A DNA stretch of 40,741 bases from a virus: IMG/VR virus record IMGVR_UViG_3300028558_000051, positions 1-40,741 of that record; one strand, 5' to 3'. The stretch's first letter is position 1; the number at the start of each line of letters is the position of its first letter. Below, in pieces: positions 17,143 to 24,661 of the stretch. Below the pieces are notes generated by a model. The model did not search any database. It was not told the DNA's origin and saw nothing but the letters and a program-made list of their open reading frames with translations. The position numbers were made by a program, and so were the translations under genes.

Positions 17143-17891
17143 CTGGGAAGCTCTTTGCTGCCGTCGCGGTGCTGATCCTCGGCGGAGCGCCGGCATTCGC
17201 TCAGATGGCGGGGTCGAACGGTCCGGCGGTTTCACCCGGCGGTACGAATGGAGCCGTTCAGTACAACAACAGCGGTGCTTTCGGTGGTTCATCGATCACC
17301 GGTCTCGTCAAGGGCAATGGCACGAGTGCGCCGAGCGCTGCGACGGCCGGGACGGATTACGCACCGGCGACGACGGGTTCATCGATTTTGAAGGCAAGCG
17401 CGGGTGGGTTTGCGAATGCTGTCGCCGGGACGGATTATGTAGGACCGACGACGGGAAGCGCGATCCAGAAAGCCAGTTCCGGTGGACTGACGGCGGCAAC
17501 GGCCGGGACGGACTACGGCGCTCCGGGCACGGCTGAAACTTGGACGGCCGGGCAGAGCGGCGGTCAGTTCACCCCGACGATCAGCGGGTCCACTTTCACC
17601 TGTGACTTCAATCAGGGGAACCACTGCATCATCCAGCTCGTGCATGCCTCATGCCCTTGCACGATCGCGGCCCCGAGCAACCTGTCGTCTCGGGTCGGCA
17701 TAACCGGGGTTATCACGATCGTTCAATCGTCCTCGGGCTCCGACATTGCAAGTTGGAATAGCGTGTTCAAGTTCGCGAACGCGACGGCGCCGACGCTCTC
17801 AACTGCCGCCAATGCGGTGGATGACTTCGGGTTTTATGCCAGGACGAGCAGTGCCGTCGATGTCGGCACCTTCGGCCTGAATTTTCACTGA
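17139..17891 (+). CDS. Exported tail fibre-like protein, 250 aa
   Basis: ATG 17139 overlaps the upstream TGA (ATGA). The N-terminus is a signal peptide (MTGKLFAAVAVLILGGAPAF then A|Q near residue 22). The body starts with fibre repeats: GGTNGAVQYNNSGAFGGSS, then three GTDY units (TAGTDYAP, VAGTDYVGP, TAGTDYGAP) typical of phage tail fibre shafts. The C-terminal ~120 residues form a probable beta-sandwich with cysteines (FTCDFNQGNHC, SCPCTIAAPS). It belongs to the run of four signal-peptide genes between sheath and tube. Confidence 0.7.
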   Translation: MTGKLFAAVAVLILGGAPAFAQMAGSNGPAVSPGGTNGAVQYNNSGAFGGSSITGLVKGNGTSAPSAATAGTDYAPATTGSSILKASAGGFANAVAGTDYVGPTTGSAIQKASSGGLTAATAGTDYGAPGTAETWTAGQSGGQFTPTISGSTFTCDFNQGNHCIIQLVHASCPCTIAAPSNLSSRVGITGVITIVQSSSGSDIASWNSVFKFANATAPTLSTAANAVDDFGFYARTSSAVDVGTFGLNFH

Positions 17892-17903
17892 GGACTGAGA
17901 ACG

Positions 17904-18686
17904 ATGCGCCGCTACTTGCCGTGGGCGGTCTGCGTTGCGCTGCTGACTTGCATCGCGGCTCGCGCGGTGTCGGTTGCCGAAATCGCGCTTGCGAGTCCGG
18001 TCGGCATGCCGCCAATAGCAGTGGCACCATGCACTGCATCGCCGACCTACATCACCGCGACCGGAACGGGCACCTACACGCAGCCGGTAAATTGTAATCA
18101 CCTCACGGCGGAGGTTATTGGGGCCGGACAGAATGGAGGATCAAAGGGCGGTGGCGGAGGCGGATATTCCAGTTCAGGTTTCGTGTCCATAACCCCCGGC
18201 CTCACGATTGCATATTCAAACGGACTCGCTCCTGGGGGGAACACCTGGGTCTGTAATTCTACGAGCAACTGCGCTTCGATCGTTGGAACTGCCGTTATAG
18301 CAGGAGCGAATGGCGCGGGTACTGCGCCCGCAGGAGCTTCGACAACTGGAGCGATCGGTACTCTTAAATATGCCGGAGGCTCCGGTTTTTCATCATCGTC
18401 GGGGGGAGGAGGTGGCGCGGCCGGCCCCTACGGAGCGGGCAATAATTCTACTTCAAGCGTCGGCGGTTCGGGGGACGCGGGGTTTGGTGGAGCGGGAGGC
18501 GCGAGTCTCTCTTCGGGCGCTAACGGAACCGAAATGGGTGGCGGCTTGGGCGGCGGGGGCGGCGGTGGTTACAATAGCTCCACTACGCCCCAGACTATGG
18601 GTGGTACCTGCGGTGGAGGCGGAGGGGCCGGATTTTTTATCGGTTTAGGAGCCTCGGGCTGCATCAAGCTCACGCCGTCAAATTAA
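17904..18686 (+). CDS. Exported glycine-rich adhesin-like protein
   Basis: The 260-aa product starts MRRYLPWAVCVALLTCIAAR, a signal sequence or N-terminal anchor. It then has a short beta part (MPPIAVAPCTASPTYITATG and TYTQPVNCNHLTAEVIGAG) followed by glycine-rich runs (GGSKGGGGGGYSSSG, GGGLGGGGGGGYNSS, CGGGGGAGFFIGLGASG). Glycine-rich segments of this sort form polyglycine helix sandwiches in phage adhesins such as those at the tips of T-even long fibres. A homologous N-terminus is found in the broken gene at 40128 and a similar layout in the fibre gene at 33509. Confidence 0.68.
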   Translation: MRRYLPWAVCVALLTCIAARAVSVAEIALASPVGMPPIAVAPCTASPTYITATGTGTYTQPVNCNHLTAEVIGAGQNGGSKGGGGGGYSSSGFVSITPGLTIAYSNGLAPGGNTWVCNSTSNCASIVGTAVIAGANGAGTAPAGASTTGAIGTLKYAGGSGFSSSSGGGGGAAGPYGAGNNSTSSVGGSGDAGFGGAGGASLSSGANGTEMGGGLGGGGGGGYNSSTTPQTMGGTCGGGGGAGFFIGLGASGCIKLTPSN

Positions 18687-18702
18687 GTCGGAGAGCCGGT
18701 TC

Positions 18703-19290
18703 ATGAAATTTTGCCGTCATCTGATTGCGCTGGCCACCGCCATTGCGGCGACACAGTCACAAGCGCAAACCGCATCGTGCATCGACGGGCGAGTTGCCCC
18801 GCCGACGGTATACCTTGCCTCTGACGGAAATGGTGATCTCGACATCTTGTCCCCTGGCAGTACGGTGACATTGCCCGACAGCAGCCGCACCCCCTACTCT
18901 AGCCTCCCGCTATGGCCATCTGATCGTCTCGCCGCGGTGGGGATTTACGCGGTGACGACACCGACCGCGCCGAGTGGCCAGAGTCTCACCCAGATCTGCT
19001 ATGCGCTCGCGGATGGCAGCGTCACCGCGACGCCGACCTACGCGGATATTCCGGCACTGACAACGATTTCATCGGCGGCTTTTCAGGGCCGATTTACGGA
19101 CGCCGAGCAGGCTGCGATCTGGAAGGCGGCGGCACAGGATGCGACGGGTGCGATCGGCGCCGGGCTGACCAAAGGGCTGACGGCCGGGACGGTCGACCTG
19201 ACCTCGACAATCGTCAAAGGCTGGATGGACAGCCTCGTCACGGCAGGGGCAATCACCGCCGATCGCGAGACGGCGATCCTCACGCCCTGA
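18703..19290 (+). CDS. Exported protein with fibre-associated C-terminal domain, 195 aa
   Basis: ATG 18703 has GGAGA upstream. The N-terminus is a signal peptide (MKFCRHLIALATAIAATQSQAQ). The middle holds TVYLASDGNGDLDILSPGS and a strand-rich part. The C-terminal ~75 residues (FTDAEQAAIWKAAAQDATG, LTAGTVDLTS, GAITADRETAILTP) are almost the same as the last part of the broken gene at 40128-40459, showing that this two-gene block (glycine-rich protein plus this one) existed twice. No enzymatic motif is seen. Confidence 0.65.
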   Translation: MKFCRHLIALATAIAATQSQAQTASCIDGRVAPPTVYLASDGNGDLDILSPGSTVTLPDSSRTPYSSLPLWPSDRLAAVGIYAVTTPTAPSGQSLTQICYALADGSVTATPTYADIPALTTISSAAFQGRFTDAEQAAIWKAAAQDATGAIGAGLTKGLTAGTVDLTSTIVKGWMDSLVTAGAITADRETAILTP

Positions 19291-19319
19291 CACCGACGCC
19301 GCAGTAGCAGGGAAATCAG

Positions 19320-19805
19320 ATGCCTCGCATCTACACGGTCTCTTTTGAACAAGCGCTGATCACCGCTGTCCAAGACCTTTTTCAGGTCAGCGGTGCAGCC
19401 GGGAAGATGCTGCGTATCCGTCGCGCTGTGCTCTCATGCAGTGATCCGGTGCTGCCGGCGAGCCAAATGCTCGCGGTCCGTGCCCGCTTTCTGCCCGCCA
19501 CGGTGATTTCAGGGTCAGGGGGCGGAAACCCGACACCGGCGCGGACTGATCCGGGGGATGCGGCAGCGAGCTTTGTGGCGCTGACGAACAGCACGACGAA
19601 GGCGACCACCAACGGGTCTCCGGCGACCCTGTATGAAAGTGGCTTTTATCTCTACAAAGGGTTCGACGAGCCTTTCGATGACGGCGTCGGTCATGGCGCT
19701 CCATTGGTCGGCCCGGGTGAGGCGTGGGTACTTGAGCTTCTGAACGGCCTGATCGGCGTCGTGCATTTGTCAGGCACCGTCTGGGTCGAAGAAATGGGAG
19801 GCTAG
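19320..19805 (+). CDS. Conserved phage structural protein, 161 aa
   Basis: ATG 19320 begins MPRIYTVSFEQALITAVQDLF. The product is beta-rich and contains KMLRIRRAVLSCSDPVLPAS near the start, a Gly/Pro linker and FYLYKGFDEPFDDGVGHG, ending in GVVHLSGTVWVEEMGG. From memory, proteins with the MPRIYTV start are encoded in tail or decoration regions of many temperate phages, with no known activity. Unlike the four preceding genes it lacks a signal peptide, so the exported set ends here. Confidence 0.6.
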   Translation: MPRIYTVSFEQALITAVQDLFQVSGAAGKMLRIRRAVLSCSDPVLPASQMLAVRARFLPATVISGSGGGNPTPARTDPGDAAASFVALTNSTTKATTNGSPATLYESGFYLYKGFDEPFDDGVGHGAPLVGPGEAWVLELLNGLIGVVHLSGTVWVEEMGG

Positions 19806-19807
19806 CC

Positions 19808-19990
19808 GTGTCCGATTGGCTTGCCGATCGTCCCCGTCGGCCGCCCCCCGAATTCTCGGCCATTCTCGCGCGCCGTCGCCGCATGGCCGATACCTGGCTA
19901 CCCTATGTGACGCTGGCCTATCCGCCGATCAGCCTCATCGATGACGCGATGCTTTCCGCCTCAATCGTCGATGACGCAATACTGGTCTAG
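19808..19990 (+). CDS. Small phage protein, 60 aa
   Basis: GTG 19808 follows GGAGG by about five bases, which makes this short ORF credible. The product begins MSDWLADRPRRPPPEFSAIL, has a basic segment (ARRRRMADTW) and a hydrophobic end with two similar phrases (SLIDDAMLSA, SIVDDAILV). It starts two bases after the 161-aa gene and ends before the next gene at 19994, indicating one operon. The function is unknown. Confidence 0.55.
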   Translation: MSDWLADRPRRPPPEFSAILARRRRMADTWLPYVTLAYPPISLIDDAMLSASIVDDAILV

Positions 19991-19993
19991 GCA

Positions 19994-20374
19994 TTGCCTG
20001 CGATCATCAACATCCCCGGCGGACCTATCCCCGCCGGATCGACACCGATCTATCGGGCGAAGATCGTCGATGGGTTTGGACGCGGCATATCGGCTGCATC
20101 CCTCGATACTTTGACACTGACGATCGTCGATACCAAGACCGAGACGATCATCAACGATTGCGATCAGGTGGACATCCTCAACACCGGACGCGGAACGCTG
20201 GATGGCAACGGTAATTTGGCCGTGCAGCTTCTCGCTGGCGATACGTCGATGAGCGAAGTTCCAGGTCTTCCTCAGGTACAGCGAGCACTGGTCTTCGACT
20301 GGACCTACAATTTTGGCACTAACGTGGGAAGGCATCAGGCCAGCTTCATGCTGGTCGCGCTCGCCGGCCCGTAA
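19994..20374 (+). CDS. Phage structural protein, 126 aa, upstream of tube
   Basis: The start is TTG 19994, three bases after the previous stop. The product (MPAIINIPGGPIPAGSTPIY) is a beta-sandwich type with LTLTIVDTKTETIINDCDQV and NTGRGTLDGNGNLAVQLLAG, then VFDWTYNFGTNVGRHQASF. This order (a strand pair listing 'D-G-N' turns and a terminal H-x-A-S-F strand) is recalled from small BppU-like or fibre-adjacent domains of phages. It is the last gene of the cassette between sheath and tube. Confidence 0.6.
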   Translation: MPAIINIPGGPIPAGSTPIYRAKIVDGFGRGISAASLDTLTLTIVDTKTETIINDCDQVDILNTGRGTLDGNGNLAVQLLAGDTSMSEVPGLPQVQRALVFDWTYNFGTNVGRHQASFMLVALAGP

Positions 20375-20395
20375 TCAACTGGACGAGGTCGAAAC

Positions 20396-20872
20396 ATGGC
20401 CGGGAATGGCACGATAACCTCCGCAAATGTCACGTTGGCGCTTGGCGCGACGGGTGTCTTCTCGACGCCGCAGACGATCCAAGACTTCAGCATGGATGAC
20501 ATTTTCGATCATGACATGGTCGATTGGGCTGAAGTCCAGCTCGGGGCGGACAGTATCGGCGTCGCCGGCTGGATTCCACGTCTGAACAAGCAAACAATCA
20601 CGCTCTTGGCATCGTCTCGATCGGTGAACTTTTTTGAGCTGATCCAGCAGGCGCAGGATAACGGGCCCTTCGGCAACGGACCGGATGTGGTCTACCTGTT
20701 CGGTTCTCTTCGGTATCCCTCGATCGGTCGTAGATACACGCTGAACCAAGGCGTGATTTCACGCGGTGCCGCCGCCCCCAGCGCGAAGAAGACGCTGTCG
20801 CCTCGGCAATTCGAAATTACGTGGATGCCGCCGCAGCAAGGCGTGCCGGCGATCTTCGGTCAACCACTGTAG
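20396..20872 (+). CDS. Tail tube protein, DUF3277-like
   Basis: The 158-aa product starts at ATG 20396 behind GAGG. The pattern fits DUF3277-type tube proteins: ANVTLALGATGVFSTPQTIQ, then DFSMDDIFDHDMVDWAEVQL, LNKQTITLLASSRSVNFFEL and a C-terminal TLSPRQFEITWMPP. Length is normal. Tube proteins polymerise inside the sheath around the tape measure. The chaperone gene starts ten bases after its stop, as usual; what is unusual is that the sheath gene is 7.3 kb upstream. Confidence 0.8.
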   Translation: MAGNGTITSANVTLALGATGVFSTPQTIQDFSMDDIFDHDMVDWAEVQLGADSIGVAGWIPRLNKQTITLLASSRSVNFFELIQQAQDNGPFGNGPDVVYLFGSLRYPSIGRRYTLNQGVISRGAAAPSAKKTLSPRQFEITWMPPQQGVPAIFGQPL

Positions 20873-20882
20873 GACCGAGCAC

Positions 20883-21416
20883 ATGCGAAGAACCAAGGAA
20901 ATCACCATCTCATGGGGTGCGCCGCCAGCCGACCCGGAGCATCCCAAAACCGGCGAAAACCGCGACCACGGCAAGCGGTTCCTGCTTACGGAAATGTCGG
21001 CGTTTGCGGCTGAGCGCTGGGCAATGCGCCTTACGCTGGCGATGACGAAATGCGGCCTCGACGTACCCGAGGGAGCGACGAACTGGGGCGCGATCCTCGC
21101 CTATGGCGTGATGAAGGGCATCGGCTCGCTGCCGTGGAATGAGGCAGAGCCGCTACTTGATGAGATGCTATCCTGCGTCAGAGTGATCGAGGATCGTATC
21201 CCAGAAGGGCGGCCGCCGACCGAGGACGACATCGAGGAGGTACAAACCCGACTGCTCTTGCGCCAGGAGGTGTTTGAGCTGCACTGCGGTTTTTCCGTCG
21301 CCGAAATCCTCTCCCTGTTGGCGTTGGAGGTTTTGCGGCGCCAGGAAGTTTCGTCGAATACGCCAACATCGCATCCGCTGTCGGAGTCGTCGTTTCAGGA
21401 AGGCTTGCCACACTGA
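20883..21416 (+). CDS. Tail assembly chaperone, short form
   Basis: ATG 20883 (MRRTKEITISWGAPPADPEH) gives 177 aa. The core (GKRFLLTEMSAFAAERWAMR, ATNWGAILAYGVMKGIG) matches tail assembly chaperones encoded between tube and tape measure in myophages. The zero frame ends with a poorly structured SNTPTSHPLSESSFQEGLPH, whereas the -1 frame over the same bases encodes a well-formed domain. The short and extended forms would together coat the tape measure before tube polymerisation, as known for lambda gpG/gpGT and many other phages. Confidence 0.75.
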   Translation: MRRTKEITISWGAPPADPEHPKTGENRDHGKRFLLTEMSAFAAERWAMRLTLAMTKCGLDVPEGATNWGAILAYGVMKGIGSLPWNEAEPLLDEMLSCVRVIEDRIPEGRPPTEDDIEEVQTRLLLRQEVFELHCGFSVAEILSLLALEVLRRQEVSSNTPTSHPLSESSFQEGLPH

Positions 21417-21514
21417 ACGAACTGCAAACCGTGTACGGCCTGGAAGACCTTTACGACATGGTCGAAATCCTTGCTGTTGATGCGGAGAACCAGCGGCGCG
21501 CGAGGCAGAGCTGA
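21278..21514 (+). CDS. Tail assembly chaperone, -1 frame extension
   Basis: The frame is open from 21278 to TGA 21512-21514 and overlaps the end of the chaperone gene in the -1 frame. It has no ATG, GTG or TTG before the coding-like part: GFAAPGSFVEYANIASAVGV, VVSGRLATLNELQTVYGLED, LYDMVEILAVDAENQRRA. I recall the ASAVGVVVSGRLATLNELQTVYG-like phrase from proteins at this position in other phages. A candidate slip site is GGT-TTT-TCC at 21288-21296, where the Phe tRNA on TTT can re-pair one base back; this is not a perfect canonical heptamer. Confidence 0.6.
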   Translation, partial: AALRFFRRRNPLPVGVGGFAAPGSFVEYANIASAVGVVVSGRLATLNELQTVYGLEDLYDMVEILAVDAENQRRARQS

Positions 21515-21656
21515 ATTGGTGTTAACTTGTCTGGACATCGGATTAGCGCATAATTGGCGTATTGCTGTGGGTTCGGGCGGCGCTAATGTTGTGGCTGAAA
21601 CGGCTTTTGGGGCGAGACAAGAAAAATGTAGCCCCAAAGTCTGTTGATATTAGACA

Positions 21657-21664
21657 AGAATATG
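21657..21664. repeat. Target site duplication, left copy (AGAATATG)
   Basis: Eight bases AGAATATG immediately left of the left inverted repeat, identical to 24693-24700. Eight bases is the length expected for IS1595-family insertions. Confidence 0.93.
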
Positions 21665-21695
21665 GGCAATGTTACACTTGACGTAGAAAGCGCTA
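21665..21695 (+). repeat. Left terminal inverted repeat
   Basis: Begins GGCAATGTTACACTTGAC and pairs with the reverse complement of 24662-24692 (26 of 31 positions). The transposase promoter appears to overlap its inner part. Confidence 0.9.
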
Positions 21696-21705
21696 CTGAT
21701 AGAAT
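21678..21705 (+). promoter_or_regulatory. Putative transposase promoter in the left repeat
   Basis: TTGACG (21678-21683) and TAGAAT (21700-21705) are separated by 16 bases, a plausible sigma70-type -35/-10 pair, ahead of an AGAAGGA ribosome site and ATG 21729. It lies partly within the inverted repeat, so transposase binding could repress it. Confidence 0.5.
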
Positions 21706-21728
21706 GACGGTCAAGAAGGAATACCGTC

Positions 21729-22664
21729 ATGAAATCAGCCCTTAACGCCCCGCATCTGTGCAACGAAGAAGCCGCAATCGAGTACGTCGAGGCGCGGCTG
21801 TGGCCGAACGGCCCGGTCTGCCCGCATTGCGGCACAGTCGGCGAGGCTGCGCGCTCAAAGGGCAAGACGACGCGGCCCGGTTTGTGGAACTGTCGCGCCT
21901 GCGACAAGCCCTTCACGGTCAAGATCGGCACGGTGTTCGAGTCGTCGCATATTCCGCTGCACATCTGGCTGCAAACCATCTACCTGTTTTCCAGTAGCAA
22001 GAAGGGCATCTCGACGCGCCAGCTTCAGCGCACCTTTGGCGGGTCGATGAAAACCGCGTGGTTCCTTGGGCATCGCGTCCGCGAGGCGATGGCGCAGCTC
22101 GGGCTAGACGTGCCCAGCGGCAGCCAACTCGGCGGCGCAAATCAGGTTGTCGAGATTGACGAGACCTACGTTGGCGGCAAGGCAAAGAACCGGAAGGGCA
22201 AAATCCCGCCGAAGTTCGTTGTGCTGGCGCTGGTCGAGCGCGACGGCAAGGTTCGCTCGTTCCATGTTCCGAACGTGACGGCCGCGACACTTGGGCCGGT
22301 CATCACCGCGAACGTCGATCGCGCTACCTTCGTGATGACGGATGAGGCTCCCGTCTACCCCAGTATCGGCCGCTGGTTCTCCGCTCACGGCACCGTCAAT
22401 CACTCGGCGGAGGAATATGTCCGGGCGCAGTTCTGGCACACGAACACCGTCGAAAACTACTTCTCGATGTTCAAGCGGTCGGTGTTCGGCTGCTACTTCC
22501 ACGTCAGCGAAGCTCATCTGCATCGCTACGCTGCGGAACGTGATTTCATGCACAACCATCGCCAGAAGCTCGGCTTTGACGACGCGGCGCGCGCCGATGC
22601 GATCCTTGCTGGCGCCAAGGGTAAGCGATTGACGTACCGTGGCACTGATCGCGCGGTCGCCTAA
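21729..22664 (+). CDS. IS1595/ISXO2-family DDE transposase
   Basis: The 311-aa product has an N-terminal zinc ribbon (VCPHCGTVGEAARS ... WNCRACDKPF, four cysteines in two CxxC pairs, residues ~37-65), a helical part (SSKKGISTRQLQRTFGGS) and an ISXO2-like catalytic domain. The latter shows VVEIDETYVGGKAKNRKGK (first D, ~residue 140), MTDEAPVYPSIGRWFSAHGT (second D) and TNTVENYFSMFKRSVFG (E), followed by a RYAAERDFMHNHR helix. This is the IS1595 pattern. The length is normal and no frameshift is seen. It catalyses cut-and-join at the repeats found at both ends. Confidence 0.93.
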   Translation: MKSALNAPHLCNEEAAIEYVEARLWPNGPVCPHCGTVGEAARSKGKTTRPGLWNCRACDKPFTVKIGTVFESSHIPLHIWLQTIYLFSSSKKGISTRQLQRTFGGSMKTAWFLGHRVREAMAQLGLDVPSGSQLGGANQVVEIDETYVGGKAKNRKGKIPPKFVVLALVERDGKVRSFHVPNVTAATLGPVITANVDRATFVMTDEAPVYPSIGRWFSAHGTVNHSAEEYVRAQFWHTNTVENYFSMFKRSVFGCYFHVSEAHLHRYAAERDFMHNHRQKLGFDDAARADAILAGAKGKRLTYRGTDRAVA

Positions 22665-22889
22665 GTCGAAGCGCCCTTTTCAACTGGCGTTCAAATTCGA
22701 TTCGTGATTCACGTTCTGTTCATCTTGACAGAAAATCCAGCAAAAACCGGATGTTACCCGTATATGATTGATTCTGATCGCGAATCTTCATAGAATCGGA
22801 TTTGCGAGCAACGCCGGAGTGCCCTTGTTGCGGAAACGTGGCAGTCGGATGGATGCCTTCTCTGGGAGCGGGCTAGAACACCGCCGATG

Positions 22890-22918
22890 AAAAGAGGGTC
22901 CGGGGGCTCGCCGCCCTC
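22890..22918 (-). terminator. Rho-independent terminator-like hairpin after the DUF3800 gene
   Basis: Read on the minus strand, GAGGG (22918-22914) pairs with CCCTC (22898-22894), with additional CGG/CCG pairing inside, followed by TTTT (22893-22890). It starts one base past the DUF3800 stop codon. Confidence 0.5.
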
Positions 22919-22919
22919 C

Positions 22920-23789
22920 TTATCCGTCGAGATAATGGTTCAAGATATCCGCCTGATCGGGCGGCAGACGCGACGGAATCCATGTCGGCATCACTTTCAA
23001 TCCGAAGCCGTATCGAAGCGCCGTCTTCGGGTTGATGCAGACGGTTTTATGCAGGAGCTTGGCAAACTGAGGTCTGACTAGGCCCTCGTTGGTGCGCTCG
23101 ACAGCGTGGTAAAATGAACTCGATACGGCATCAGCAAGTTGTAACCCCGCCCGCATTCTATTCGGATAAATAAAAAACTGATCGATATCCACCACCGGCC
23201 AAGCGGGCTGGTAAAGGTCTAAATATAGCATATTAAGTTCGCTTTGCTGAGACAGGTAGCGATAATATGCTTTGATATCGTCAATGTTGACTCCGCCGCG
23301 CTCTGAAAATTCTATTCGAACTTTTCTAAGTTCTTGATAATCATTCATCGAACGGTACTCGCAGTAGGCCGTTACCCGCTCTAACAGTAACCTGGACATC
23401 CAGCAAAAAAACCACGCCGTGCGATTGACCCTCGCTTTCTCTGCCGCAAGGTTGCGATGGTTTTTCATATTTTTCTTGTGCGACAGAACGGTGAACGATC
23501 GGAGCGGCAGGTTCGCTACGGCGTTGCACACAATCGATTTTTTGTCCTCACGCAATTTACTGAAATGCAAATGCGTCATCTGGTGCTGATCGATGTCGCG
23601 AATGATGTCCTTGGCCCATTTGACCGTCGTGGTCTCATTCTCCGCGCGCACGACCACTGCGGACATCACCATCCATTCGGATGCTCCACCTTGAGAGTCC
23701 GGCTTCATAGCGCTGTAAAGGCCGTCGTCGCCGGCCTCATCGATATATGCTATATATCCGTATGGCTTAGGTCGGTTGAGTGCATCCAT
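22920..23789 (-). CDS. DUF3800 domain protein (transposon cargo)
   Basis: The probable start is the ATG at 23789 (MDALNRPKPYGYIAYIDEAG), giving 289 aa; an in-frame upstream start at 23816 is less likely. Family traits are an N-terminal YIAYIDEAGDDG with acidic residues, a middle LHFSKLREDKKSIVCN-like region, an ERVTAYCEYRSMNDYQEL stretch and a C-terminal GLQLADAVSSSFYHAVE. DUF3800 genes occur widely in mobile elements and near defence genes; to my knowledge no activity is firmly established, though conserved acids suggest a metal-dependent enzyme. Here it faces the transposase gene and ends at a hairpin. Confidence 0.75.
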   Translation of the reverse strand: MDALNRPKPYGYIAYIDEAGDDGLYSAMKPDSQGGASEWMVMSAVVVRAENETTTVKWAKDIIRDIDQHQMTHLHFSKLREDKKSIVCNAVANLPLRSFTVLSHKKNMKNHRNLAAEKARVNRTAWFFCWMSRLLLERVTAYCEYRSMNDYQELRKVRIEFSERGGVNIDDIKAYYRYLSQQSELNMLYLDLYQPAWPVVDIDQFFIYPNRMRAGLQLADAVSSSFYHAVERTNEGLVRPQFAKLLHKTVCINPKTALRYGFGLKVMPTWIPSRLPPDQADILNHYLDG

Positions 23790-23853
23790 GCACTCTAGCA
23801 AAACCAAAACGCGCAAAGAGTCAAATACCGCGAAGCTGTGCTATCATCTGAGC

Positions 23854-24027
23854 ATGCCACGAAAACCAGCCCCCAAGCCCGACAACCCGGAACAGTACAA
23901 GCGCTTCCTTAAGACGGCGCGCGAGGTCGGTGCGGAGGAACCCGGCGAGGCGGTTGACAGCCTGTTCGATCAGGTCGCGCGATCGAAACCGGCCGAGAAG
24001 CCGAAACGCGGCGAGAAGGGCACCTAA
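23854..24027 (+). CDS. Small basic 57-aa protein (transposon cargo)
   Basis: ATG 23854 gives MPRKPAPKPDNPEQYKRFLK followed by TAREVGAEEPGEAVDSLFDQ and a Lys/Arg/Pro-rich tail. I recall this PDNPEQ-K-RF-TA-E pattern from many short hypothetical proteins in alphaproteobacterial genomes, with no known role. It is divergent from the DUF3800 gene (64 bases between starts), so the two may share a promoter region. A GC-rich hairpin (24031-24050) follows its stop, without a clear T run. Confidence 0.55.
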   Translation: MPRKPAPKPDNPEQYKRFLKTAREVGAEEPGEAVDSLFDQVARSKPAEKPKRGEKGT

Positions 24028-24080
24028 GGGGCGGCGTAAGGACTCGCCGCCGCCTCGCGCGTGATGAGCCGAAGCGCGCC

Positions 24081-24440
24081 TCAATTATGGCCGTCGCCAG
24101 GCCCGATGCGGGCTACAATTGATTCTGTGAAGTCCGCGAGCCTGAAGGGCTTTACTAGATGGAATTCACCGTTAGCCTCTAGTTGGGCCATGTGAGGGAA
24201 ACTCCCAGTCATCAAGAGGTATGGGATGTTCCGCCTTTTTGCCTCATCTATCGCTGGAAATGCCGTTCCGTCAGGAAGCAGTATGTCGGCGATGAACAGG
24301 TCTACCTTAGATCGTTCAAGCATTTCTTTTGCATCAGCCACCCGTGCCGTGGTGGAGACATAATAACCCGCCTCTTGCAAGAGCGACGATAACAGCTCAA
24401 CTACGCCAGAATCGTCTTCCAGCAGCAATATATGTTTCAT
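24081..24440 (-). CDS. Single-domain response regulator (transposon cargo)
   Basis: The 119-aa product is a CheY-like receiver with all key residues: acidic pair D9/D10 (LLLEDDSG), phospho-acceptor D52 (KVDLFIADILLPDG), T78 (YLLMTGSF) and K97 (FHLVKPFRL). No output domain is attached. It could act as a phosphate sink or a partner for a host histidine kinase. No kinase gene lies in the window. It is oriented like the DUF3800 gene, opposite to the transposase, between the 57-aa gene and the right inverted repeat. Confidence 0.85.
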   Translation of the reverse strand: MKHILLLEDDSGVVELLSSLLQEAGYYVSTTARVADAKEMLERSKVDLFIADILLPDGTAFPAIDEAKRRNIPYLLMTGSFPHMAQLEANGEFHLVKPFRLADFTESIVARIGPGDGHN

Positions 24441-24661
24441 TTTGCATGAGAGAACCGTTCACCGGAACCCTTCCTTTGCCCGAATTAGGCGGGAGGGTGC
24501 GCTGCCATTCAGATGGCTACGCTTGTGGTGCCTCTCAGCCGCCAGCGCCCAGGGGAGATAGGCCGGCGATACGTCTAACATGGCGATGGCGGGGGTCATC
24601 CGCAATGGCGCTTCCGGGATTCACTGAGCCCACACTTCCCGCCCAATGGCCGATCAACATC

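Noticed and set aside
24028-24056. Terminator after the 57-aa gene
   Set aside because: A GC-rich hairpin (24031-24050) is visible but no T run follows, so it is not listed as a terminator.
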